From the NCBI GenBank assembly GCA_965220835.1, contig OZ244842.1, positions 2,666,001-2,730,000 on the forward strand: DNA of 64,000 nucleotides, in the 5' to 3' direction. Numbering within the stretch: position 1 is the stretch's first letter; each line of letters starts with the position of its first letter. The position numbers were made by a program, and so were the translations under genes. This DNA comes from Azophilus sp965220835 (GTDB taxonomy: Bacteria; Pseudomonadota; Gammaproteobacteria; Pseudomonadales; Azotimanducaceae). Below are positions 57,653 to 64,000 of this stretch, piece after piece. The notes under the pieces are model-generated. The model was not told the origin of the DNA. It ran no database searches and worked only from the letters and a program-made list of their open reading frames with translations.

Positions 57653-58138
57653 TCAAATGCCTCCAAAGGTGCCGTAGGCACCGCGCCAATACAGCAGCGG
57701 CGACCCTTGTTCATCCAGTATTCCCAAATCCCGCACCCGACCAATGGCGATGGTGTGATCGCCGCCGTCGAGCTCATCGGCCAGCTCGCAGTCAATGTAG
57801 GCGAGAACGCCCGCCAGCACCGGCGAACCGGTCTGCCCCGGCTGCCAAGCGAGGCTGGCGAATTTGTCAACGCCGGTTTGCGCGAAGAGATCGCTGATGT
57901 CTTGCTGGCCGCTGCTGAGGATGTTGATGCAGAAGTGGCCGCTCTCACGCAGCTTCGGCCAACTGGTGCTGGTTTTGGACGGGCACAGCGCCACCAAGGG
58001 CGGGTCCAAAGACAGCGAGGTGAAGGACTGCGCCGCAAACCCGGCCGGCGTTCCCTCCAGGCAGCCGGTGGCAATCACCACCCCAGTGGCGAACTGCCCC
58101 AACGCATCCCGAAACTCGCGGCCATCAAATTGATCCAT
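57653..58138 (-). CDS. Flavin reductase (FMN-binding split barrel)
   Basis: A 161-residue NAD(P)H:flavin oxidoreductase. The family sequence is plain: FRDALGQFATGVVIATGCLE, GFAAQSFTSLSLDPPLVALC, then SWPKLRESGHFCINILSSGQ and DCELADELDGGDHTIAIGRV. It generates free reduced FMN or FAD for a partner oxygenase. Its stop is four bases before the nitronate monooxygenase start, forming a two-gene operon. The luciferase-like enzyme next door could also use the product. Confidence 0.92.
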   Translation of the reverse strand: MDQFDGREFRDALGQFATGVVIATGCLEGTPAGFAAQSFTSLSLDPPLVALCPSKTSTSWPKLRESGHFCINILSSGQQDISDLFAQTGVDKFASLAWQPGQTGSPVLAGVLAYIDCELADELDGGDHTIAIGRVRDLGILDEQGSPLLYWRGAYGTFGGI

Positions 58139-58198
58139 GAACCCCGTCCATCAACAAAAGAAACGCAATATACCGCTACCCTCCGGTTGCACCAAGGA

Positions 58199-58240
58199 GC
58201 CTTCAGCTAAGGGAGTGCGAGGGGGCTACCCCTCGCAGTC
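58199..58240. repeat. Second copy of the dispersed repeat seen at 33.1 kb
   Basis: GCCTTCAGCTAAGGGAGTGC and GAGGGGGCTACCCCTCGCAG match the first unit at about 33094-33132 (CCCTCAGCTAAGAAGCGC, then GGGGCTTACCCCTCGCA). The core contains the palindrome GAGGGG-CTAC-CCCTC. It lies between the flavin reductase and the secreted protein gene. Confidence 0.6.
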
Positions 58241-58252
58241 AGCAGTCGCGGG

Positions 58253-59122
58253 TCAGCGAGGGGGCTTCCCTGCGGGTTCCCGAATGGGTTCCTTGCGCAG
58301 GTGGCCGTACATCAGCTCCTCAACGAACTCCACGCACTTGAATTGGTGAATCCGCGCATCCGGCCCGACGCGCCGGTAGAGGGGCATGCTGATCTTCCAA
58401 GGGCGTGTGAATACCTTGGGGTCTTCAATGAGCGCTTCATAGAGCAGCACGTCGGGGCCGTCGAAGCGGTAGCGCTCCGTCACCTTGAGCGCCTCGCTGT
58501 GATGGTTGCCGCTGCGGTCAAACCACGTCCGGTCGTTCTGGCCGGTGACCTCCACCACCAAGGTGTCATCCTCCCAATAGCCGAACGACTGCCCCATCCA
58601 GGACTCCGCTGGCGGTTCGCCGGGGTCTTCCAGATAGATGTTGCGCGTCGCCCCGGCGAAGGCGTAGGCGAAGAAGATGGCGCTCTCGCTGTGGAAGATC
58701 TGAAACGGGTGCGGCAGGTAGGTGGCTCGGGGCACGCCGGGCAGATAGCACTTGATTTCCGGGTCCCGCTCCAGCCAGTGGGCATGATTTTCCTGCTGGA
58801 CGGCGCGGGCCGCCTCCGTGTAGGGAATCTCGCCGCCTTCCACCACGCCACTGCCGCCCGGCACGGCCCCCACTGCGCCAAGGGCAACCACCTCCGGTGC
58901 CGGCACTGGCCCAAAGGGGCCTTCGACGGTGGCCATTGCCGCGCTGGCGGAGCGGGCCAGCAAATTGTAGTTGGCGGTGTTCAGCACCTGCCAAACCCCG
59001 TTCAGGTCTGGCTTGCCATCCGGCCTGCGAGGGACGTCATGGGCCCACGCAGTTGGCGCCGCCACGGCGCACAGCACGATCAGGCAGAGACCTCTGTTGA
59101 TGCGCAAGCTGACCTTCCTCAA
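58253..59122 (-). CDS. Secreted protein of unknown function with a DLNGVWQ start
   Basis: A 289-residue exported protein: signal peptide GLCLIVLCAVAAPTAWA, then mature HDVPRRPDGKPDLNGVWQV. Such a DGKPDLNGVW beginning is seen in many secreted proteins of acidobacteria and marine gammaproteobacteria whose function I do not know. Further conserved-looking parts are PGVPRATYLPHPFQI, RNIYLEDPGEPPAESWMG, the WEDDTLVVEVTGQND strand and YLYE-like VLLYEALIEDPKVFTRPW. No catalytic motif is evident. Single gene; the flanking hydrolase gene is on the same strand 55 bases away. Confidence 0.75.
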   Translation of the reverse strand: MRKVSLRINRGLCLIVLCAVAAPTAWAHDVPRRPDGKPDLNGVWQVLNTANYNLLARSASAAMATVEGPFGPVPAPEVVALGAVGAVPGGSGVVEGGEIPYTEAARAVQQENHAHWLERDPEIKCYLPGVPRATYLPHPFQIFHSESAIFFAYAFAGATRNIYLEDPGEPPAESWMGQSFGYWEDDTLVVEVTGQNDRTWFDRSGNHHSEALKVTERYRFDGPDVLLYEALIEDPKVFTRPWKISMPLYRRVGPDARIHQFKCVEFVEELMYGHLRKEPIREPAGKPPR

Positions 59123-59176
59123 TGGTTGCCGCCAATCAATGGCCGGGCAGTGTAACAGCCCAACTGGCCATGCAAC

Positions 59177-60019
59177 TCAATAGTCCAGCCGGAAGGCCTC
59201 CCCATCCCGAACGATGCGGCCTGCCGTGGGTGCGGCGAAGTGGGTGCCAATCACCAGCACCGGACGGTCGGCGTAGCGCTGCAGGAACTCGTGACGGGTG
59301 GCGGCGCTTTGGTCGGGATTGGTATCCGCCACGCTAGACCAGTGCGGGTGGGCGATTTGGCAGGGATGGTGAATCATGTCGCCGGTTATCACCGCCTCCT
59401 CGCCGCGGGAGGCGATGTGAACGCTCACATGCCCCGGCGTGTGACCCGGGGTGGGTTCAAACCAAATCGCGTCGTTCACGCGGTGGTTTTGGGCCACCAG
59501 CACCGCCTTGCCTGCATCAAAAATGGGCTGCACCGAATCTTCAATGACCGGCCCGTACTCCTGCTCCTCCACGCGCCAGTGGTTCCACTCCTCCTCGGCA
59601 AAGAGATAGTCGGCGTTCTCGAAGGTGGGCACCCAGCGGTCATCGACCAGGCGCGTGTTCCAACCGACGTGATCAACGTGCATGTGCGTGCACATCACCT
59701 TGTCCACCCGCTCAACGGCGAAGCCGGCAGCGGTGAAGTCATCGAGAAAGCTGCGCTGCATGCGGTTCCAAGCGGGATAGGTCCGCTCCTTGCCGTTGCC
59801 GATGCAGGTGTCCACCACCAAGATCTCGCCGTCGGATTCGATAACCAAGGCGTGAATGCTCAGAACTAGCCGCTGCCGCTCATCCACGAAGGGATTGATC
59901 CAAGGCAACCGCTCCATCTGTTCGGGTGTCGCTTGGGGCAGCAGATACGGCCCCAACGACGCGGTGGTCAACTCCACGATCTGGGTGATATTCACGTCAC
60001 CGATTTGCCACTTCAACAT
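59177..60019 (-). CDS. MBL-fold metallo-hydrolase
   Basis: A zinc hydrolase, 280 residues, probably cytoplasmic. The metal ligands are in VMCTHMHVDHVGWNTRL (HxHxDH), HVSVHIASRGEEAVITGDMI (Asp and preceding His) and VIGTHFAAP. The overall order and length are those of glyoxalase-II-like and quorum-quenching lactonase-like proteins; no specific substrate can be assigned. ATG 60019 is preferred over 60031 since MLKWQIGDVNITQIVEL is the standard opening. It is divergent from the enoyl-CoA hydratase gene at 60248; two hairpins lie between. Confidence 0.85.
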   Translation of the reverse strand: MLKWQIGDVNITQIVELTTASLGPYLLPQATPEQMERLPWINPFVDERQRLVLSIHALVIESDGEILVVDTCIGNGKERTYPAWNRMQRSFLDDFTAAGFAVERVDKVMCTHMHVDHVGWNTRLVDDRWVPTFENADYLFAEEEWNHWRVEEQEYGPVIEDSVQPIFDAGKAVLVAQNHRVNDAIWFEPTPGHTPGHVSVHIASRGEEAVITGDMIHHPCQIAHPHWSSVADTNPDQSAATRHEFLQRYADRPVLVIGTHFAAPTAGRIVRDGEAFRLDY

Positions 60020-60077
60020 GCACTGCTCCATTGGCCCAGCCGCCCAAGCGTTGCAAAAGGCCGACAGCTAGTCAACG

Positions 60078-60122
60078 CGCCGCCTTCGGCGGCGTGATCG
60101 AGTTTCGCTATCGCGAAACTCG
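60078..60122. repeat. Two adjacent hairpins between divergent genes
   Basis: CGCCGCC-TTC-GGCGGCG (60078-60094) is a perfect 7-bp stem. CGAGTTTCGC-TATC-GCGAAACTCG (60099-60122) is a perfect 10-bp stem. Placed between divergent starts (60019 minus, 60248 plus) they could act as operators, attenuator-like leaders or REP-type elements. Confidence 0.7.
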
Positions 60123-60247
60123 GGTTTGGGAAGCGGAAAACGGGGGAGGTGTTCAACTGTTGGGGCGACTCGGCTGAAGTCGGTTAACATGGGTTGCCGA
60201 TGGTTGAGGCCATGCGGTGCTTGGGTGAACTGAGGGAGGGAAGAGCA

Positions 60248-61030
60248 TTGTCGTTTGAAGATTTGGAAGTGACCCGCACTGGCCATGTGGCGGTGGTGGA
60301 AATCCAGCGTCCGCCGAACAACTTCTTTGATGTTCGGCTGATCAACGCCTTGGGGGACGCCTTCGAATCCCTTGACGCCGATGCCAACGTTCGCGCCTTG
60401 GTGCTGGCCGCCCAAGGCAAGCACTTCTGTGCCGGGGCCAATTTCGGCGACCGCAGCCAGCAGGCGGAACGGAGCGCCCGGCGGGAGCAGGACGGCAATC
60501 CGCTATACAGCGCCGCGGTGCGCCTGTTCGCCTGCAAAAAACCCGTCATCGGCGCCATTCAGGGCGCAGCAGTGGGCGGCGGTTTCGGGCTGGCGGTAAT
60601 GCCAGACTTCCGCGTGGTCTGCCCTGAAGCCCGGTTCACGGCCAACTTCGTCAAACTCGGCTTCCACCCCGGCTTTGGGCTGACCCACACCCTCCCGAAG
60701 CTGATCGGCCAGCAGCGGGCCAACCTCATGTTCCTGACCGGCCGGCGCATTGACGGCACCACTGCCCATGAATGGGGCTTGGCGGACGTGCTGGTCAAGC
60801 GGGAAGACCTGCGGCGCCGAGCCCTGACATTGGCGGAGGAGATTGCCGAAAACGCACCTCTCGCCCTGCTCTCAGTGCGGGCCACCATGCGCCAAGGCAT
60901 CGCCGAGGCCGTGAAGCGGCAAACCGACATTGAGTTTGTGGAGCAGCACCGCCTGCAGCAAACCGAGGACCACAAGGAGGGCGTTCGCGCGGTGGCGGAA
61001 CGCCGCCCAGGCAACTTTGTCGGTCGCTAA
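60248..61030 (+). CDS. Enoyl-CoA hydratase/isomerase (second paralogue)
   Basis: A crotonase-fold enzyme, 260 residues, clearly paralogous to the one at 54502: DLEVTRTGHVAVVEIQRPPN, LVLAAQGKHFCAGANFGDRS, VIGAIQGAAVGGGFGLAVMP, LTHTLPKLIGQQRANLMFLT and ERRPGNFVGR at the end. TTG 60248 is proposed as start because GGGAAGAG precedes it by three bases and it matches the paralogue's start; ATG at 60194 would add a poorly conserved leader. Reaction as for the paralogue, with a possibly different chain or ring substrate. Confidence 0.88.
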   Translation: MSFEDLEVTRTGHVAVVEIQRPPNNFFDVRLINALGDAFESLDADANVRALVLAAQGKHFCAGANFGDRSQQAERSARREQDGNPLYSAAVRLFACKKPVIGAIQGAAVGGGFGLAVMPDFRVVCPEARFTANFVKLGFHPGFGLTHTLPKLIGQQRANLMFLTGRRIDGTTAHEWGLADVLVKREDLRRRALTLAEEIAENAPLALLSVRATMRQGIAEAVKRQTDIEFVEQHRLQQTEDHKEGVRAVAERRPGNFVGR

Positions 61031-61169
61031 GTCGACGTTCGATGCGCTCACACCATTGGGAGAAACTTGTGCCAGCGGGTCATCATTGGGCATGCGGTCA
61101 CGGCGTTTCGCGCCGGCTTGAGGGCTTCCCGTCCTCGCTCTGATTCACTTTGTTCAGCGGGCTCCGCTC

Positions 61170-61937
61170 CTACACGACGCCCAGTTTACAGTTCGCCACC
61201 AACCCGTCCTCGGTTGCAATGGGCTGCAGGAGCAACCCCTCACTATCCGGGCTCATGCCGAGAACTCCGTCGTTGGCATGGGTGTAGGGCGAGGTGCCGT
61301 GGGGCGCGTAGTCGGGATGGTCGGAAAAAACGGCTCGAACGAGTTCATCAGGGAAGTAGAGCTGGCTCGCCAAGTAGCGGACGCTCCCGGCTGAGACCCG
61401 GACGTGGATGTGCGGCACGCGCGGTTCATACCATCCGGGCAATATGGTTTGGAAACTCACTAAGCCCGACTCGTCACTGGCCTGCGCGCCGCGGAGATAG
61501 GTCTTGCCGTTAACCGGCTCCACGGAGTCGTTCGGGCCGCCCACCAACATCAGCGTGTCGAGGGGCCGGCGACTCAGGGTTTCGGGGTAGCCGCTGTACT
61601 GGCCTGCCGCATCGCAGTGCCACACCTCCACCAACGCGCCCGCAAGGGGTTGGCAGCCGTCCGCCCGGACAACTTGGAGCCGCAAGTCTAGAGGCAATCC
61701 GGAGCGGTCCTCGCGGATGTCGCTGCGGATGGGGGATTGAAAGAAGAATGGCCCTTCGGTCTGCTCCGGCGTCAGCAAGCACAGATGCTGGTCGACACCG
61801 GGGGCCAGTGAAAGGCGGACATCGTCGTTGCGCGGCAAGCGGGCCAGCGCGCCGACCACTTCGTTGCGCTGCCACCAAGCCAGTGAAGCCACGCCCAGCG
61901 CGGCCCCACCCGACCACAGGAATGCCCTTCTCTTCAT
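61170..61937 (-). CDS. Exported intradiol ring-cleavage dioxygenase
   Basis: A 255-residue protein of the protocatechuate/catechol intradiol family. The start MKRRAFLWSGGAALGVASLA looks like a Tat signal, so it is predicted periplasmic, unusual for classical catechol dioxygenases but known for this secreted subgroup. The non-heme Fe(III) ligands are present: Tyr in WHCDAAGQYSGY, Tyr in ILPGWYEPR, and two His in VPHIHVRV. LTPEQTEGPFFF and RGAQASDESGLVSFQTI are typical. The longer open frame to 62360 runs over the MATE gene and is rejected. Probable action on a hydroxylated aromatic outside the cytoplasm. Confidence 0.88.
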   Translation of the reverse strand: MKRRAFLWSGGAALGVASLAWWQRNEVVGALARLPRNDDVRLSLAPGVDQHLCLLTPEQTEGPFFFQSPIRSDIREDRSGLPLDLRLQVVRADGCQPLAGALVEVWHCDAAGQYSGYPETLSRRPLDTLMLVGGPNDSVEPVNGKTYLRGAQASDESGLVSFQTILPGWYEPRVPHIHVRVSAGSVRYLASQLYFPDELVRAVFSDHPDYAPHGTSPYTHANDGVLGMSPDSEGLLLQPIATEDGLVANCKLGVV

Positions 61938-61987
61938 GCTCAATGCCTCCCCCTGGCAGTTTCCCGCTCCCAAGCCGTCCGGGAATT

Positions 61988-63331
61988 CTATGCCAACTGG
62001 CCGGCTTGGTTTCGAAAGAACGTCCGCTGAAACCACCAGTAGCCCACCCACCCCATCAAGACGTTGCTGGCCGCGGTGGCGGCGAAGATGCCGCCGTAGC
62101 CCTGCCACTGGTTCAGCGCCATCGCCAACGGAACGTAAACCACGAACATGCGGGTGAAGGACAGCACGGTGGAGGGCAGCGGCCTGCCCAAGCTGTTGAA
62201 GGAGGCGGAAGCCATCATCAGCACGCCCCAAGGCCCGTAGCTGAGCGGCACGATCAGCAGGTAGAGCGCCGCGACGGCAACGACCCCCGCATCGCCACTC
62301 AGCCAAGCCGCGAACTGACCGCCCCAAACGGCCATCAGCAGCCCGGCACCCAGGCCCCAAAGCAGGCTGAACTGGCAGGCCGCCCGCATGCCAGCCTGGA
62401 CCCGAACCATGTTCTTGGCCCCGGCGTTCTGCCCGACGAACGGCCCGATGCTGCCGGAGAGGGCGAATAGCGTCATCGCCGCGACAGCCTCGATGCGGGT
62501 GGCGACGCCAAAGCCGGCGATGACCACCTCGCCATGGGCGGCGACCAAGCGGGTGATCAGGGCCCCGGAGAGCGGGCCGATCAACTGGGTGGCGGCCGCG
62601 GGTATCCCCACGCGCAGGATGCGGACGGCCGACACCTTGAAGCCGGCCAACGGCGTCCGAGTCTTGATGAGCCCATCCCGGCGCACACGGTGCAGCAGCC
62701 AGGCCGCGGTCAACACGCGCGTTACCGTCATGGCGGTCGCCGCGCCGGCCAACTCCATGCGCGGGAAACCAAACCAGCCGAAGATCAAGATGGGGTCCAA
62801 GGCCAGGTTAAACAGCGCCCCGGCGGTCATCGCCAACCCCGGCGTGTTGGCATTGCCGGACGCCCGCAGAATACTGCTGGCGATCATGGTGATGGTGAAC
62901 AGCACGGTTCCGGGATAGTAGATGTCCAGATAGCTGTGGATCAGCGGCAGCATCTCCGGGCGGGCGCCCAAGGCCAGGAACACCGGGTCAATGGTGGCCC
63001 AACCCACCAGCGACAGCAGCGCCATCAAGCCACCGATGAGCAATATGGCGTGAGACCCGAGGCGGCGCATGTCGCGGCGGTTGCCCGCCCCGGCGCTGCG
63101 GGCGATCACCGACGAGGTGCCGATGCTGACGCCCAGCGCAATGCTGGTCAGCACCATGGTGATGGGGAAGGTGAAGGTCAGCGCCGCCACGTGCTCGGTG
63201 GAAAGCTGGCCGATGAAGCCCATCTCCAACGTCTGCACCAGGATGCTGGAAGCGACCCCCAGAATCATCGGCGCCGTCAGCCGATAGAGCGAGAGCCGCA
63301 CGGAGCCTTGAGTGAGGTCGTGCTGCGCCAT
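61988..63331 (-). CDS. MATE-family efflux transporter (second)
   Basis: An inner-membrane exporter of 447 residues with twelve helices. It begins LTQGSVRLSLYRLTAPMILG, a standard MATE N-terminus, with FTFPITMVLTSIALGVSIGT, ARSAGAGNRRDMRRL, SSILRASGNANTPGLAM, and in the second half SIGPFVGQNAGAKNMVR. It belongs to a different MATE branch than the 52826 gene. The dioxygenase gene starts 50 bases downstream on the same strand. Substrate unknown. Confidence 0.9.
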   Translation of the reverse strand: MAQHDLTQGSVRLSLYRLTAPMILGVASSILVQTLEMGFIGQLSTEHVAALTFTFPITMVLTSIALGVSIGTSSVIARSAGAGNRRDMRRLGSHAILLIGGLMALLSLVGWATIDPVFLALGARPEMLPLIHSYLDIYYPGTVLFTITMIASSILRASGNANTPGLAMTAGALFNLALDPILIFGWFGFPRMELAGAATAMTVTRVLTAAWLLHRVRRDGLIKTRTPLAGFKVSAVRILRVGIPAAATQLIGPLSGALITRLVAAHGEVVIAGFGVATRIEAVAAMTLFALSGSIGPFVGQNAGAKNMVRVQAGMRAACQFSLLWGLGAGLLMAVWGGQFAAWLSGDAGVVAVAALYLLIVPLSYGPWGVLMMASASFNSLGRPLPSTVLSFTRMFVVYVPLAMALNQWQGYGGIFAATAASNVLMGWVGYWWFQRTFFRNQAGQLA

Positions 63332-63631
63332 GGGTGCTAGCTTACGCGAGCTTTCCCAATACTGGCGTCAAACCACGCGGAGCCTCGGTATCGTTCGAAA
63401 CTAATCCCGGGGTTCCAGCGCACCTAGTGGGCTCATCTAAAATCAACTTAACATACTGATATATGATTTGTTTTTGGTGAATCGTGCGTCTGAACGGCGC
63501 GCCGCATCCACGCCAATTCGCGCGTCCAAAGGCGTTTCTCGTGGCGGGCACAAACAGGCCTCCGATCAAACCCACACGGATCACACCCATACTTGCCCTC
63601 AAACGACCGGTACATCACACTACAGACCAGA
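63332..63631. other. AT-rich intergenic region before the methyltransferase gene
   Basis: Three hundred bases between divergent genes. The section 63430-63480 is notably AT-rich (AACATACTGATATATGATTT) and probably contains promoters for one or both genes. No clear -35/-10 pair, operator or small gene was identified with confidence. Confidence 0.5.
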
Positions 63632-64000
63632 ATGAGCGAACCGACCCCCACCGCGGTCGCGGACCAGCCACCGCTCGACAATCAAGCCTTGGCACCGCCG
63701 TCGCCCGACGCGGGTTACAGCGATGTGACTCGCCAGAAGCACCTCATTCCACCAGTCCCCTATCTTCGGCTCTCGGACTCCGCTCGCCGCGTTTCTGCAA
63801 TCGTCGATCCGCTGCTGATCTGCGGCGACGCCCGGCGAGCACTTCGCCTGCTGCCTGCAGAATCCGTCCAGACTGTCGTGACCTCGCCGCCTTACTGGTC
63901 GTTGAGGGACTACCAGGTGGCAGACCAAATTGGCTGCGACGACAGCTTGGGCTCGTACATCAGCAGCTTGGTCAGCGCCTTTGAAGAAATTCGGCGCGTG
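63632..64000 (+). CDS. DNA methyltransferase (TSPPY type), cut off by the window end
   Basis: The first 123 codons of a DNA methyltransferase; the gene continues past the edge. After a Pro-rich N-terminus of about 60 residues comes DPLLICGDARRALRLLPAES, then the catalytic motif VVTSPPYWSLRDYQ (residues about 90-103), and GCDDSLGSYISSLVSAFEEI. TSPPY(W/F) is typical of N4-cytosine and some N6-adenine enzymes of type II systems in the beta class. The motif order (catalytic motif early) is consistent. ATG 63632 gives a long but plausible leader. A restriction endonuclease gene may follow outside the window. Confidence 0.85.
   Translation, partial: MSEPTPTAVADQPPLDNQALAPPSPDAGYSDVTRQKHLIPPVPYLRLSDSARRVSAIVDPLLICGDARRALRLLPAESVQTVVTSPPYWSLRDYQVADQIGCDDSLGSYISSLVSAFEEIRRV

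Noticed and set aside
56396..58210. 604-residue plus-strand frame
   Set aside because: Antisense to the nitronate monooxygenase and flavin reductase genes, both with clear family motifs.
61938..62360. N-terminal extension of the dioxygenase frame
   Set aside because: It overlaps the MATE gene in another frame and would bury the Tat-like signal at MKRRAFLW.

Overview
The window looks like a chromosomal segment of a gammaproteobacterium, probably uncultivated and perhaps marine or host-associated. The evidence is the conserved block yrbG-kdsC-lptC-lptA-lptB-rpoN-hpf-ptsN-rapZ-ptsO-mgtE (5.5-13.6 kb), flanked by zapE and an mlaC-type gene. The DNA is high in GC, so almost every gene casts long antisense shadows; these were left out. 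No rRNA, tRNA or CRISPR array was recognised.

Layout. 0-2.3 kb: a RES-type toxin/antitoxin pair and a wrecked Fic gene. 2.4-13.6 kb: core genes (glutathione transferase, ZapE, MlaC, LPS transport, sigma-54, ribosome hibernation, nitrogen PTS, magnesium channel), with a 16-copy 11-bp tandem repeat upstream of mlaC. 13.8-16.2 kb: a compact three-gene cassette (TIGR04255-like protein, a frameshifted acidic partner, a metallo-beta-lactamase-fold hydrolase) of unknown job. 16.3-21 kb: an oxidoreductase remnant, then a family 3 glycoside hydrolase and a secreted sulfatase. 21-31.6 kb: a defence-type island with a SIR2-domain protein of 1265 residues, a large Eco57I/type IIG-like nuclease-methyltransferase, a broken paralogue of its C-terminus on the far side of the SIR2 gene, and a second RES toxin/antitoxin pair.

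31.7-45.6 kb: cytochrome P450, Uma2-family nuclease, zinc-free dehydrogenase, a TonB-dependent receptor with a signal-peptide frameshift, and a second intact TonB receptor downstream of a 1284-residue lipoprotein built from three tandem ~401-residue repeats. Upstream of that lipoprotein sit three CTGTCAT-like half-sites at exact 11-bp spacing, the arrangement of a PhoB box. I infer that this receptor/lipoprotein pair is a phosphate-starvation nutrient-capture system. It is the most specific new hypothesis in the window.

45.8-63.3 kb: mostly catabolic and transport genes (SMP-30 lactonase, acyl-CoA dehydrogenase, SirB-like protein, AGCS symporter, alpha/beta hydrolase, CinA-like/nucleotidyltransferase fusion, Fpg/Nei glycosylase, two MATE exporters, two enoyl-CoA hydratase paralogues, luciferase-like and nitronate monooxygenases, flavin reductase, intradiol dioxygenase). 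The window ends inside a DNA methyltransferase gene (63632 onward), so another restriction-modification locus may follow.

Two single-base frameshifts (near 15002 and 37980) could be real mutations or assembly errors. All functional statements come from motifs and gene order read by eye; no database search was run.
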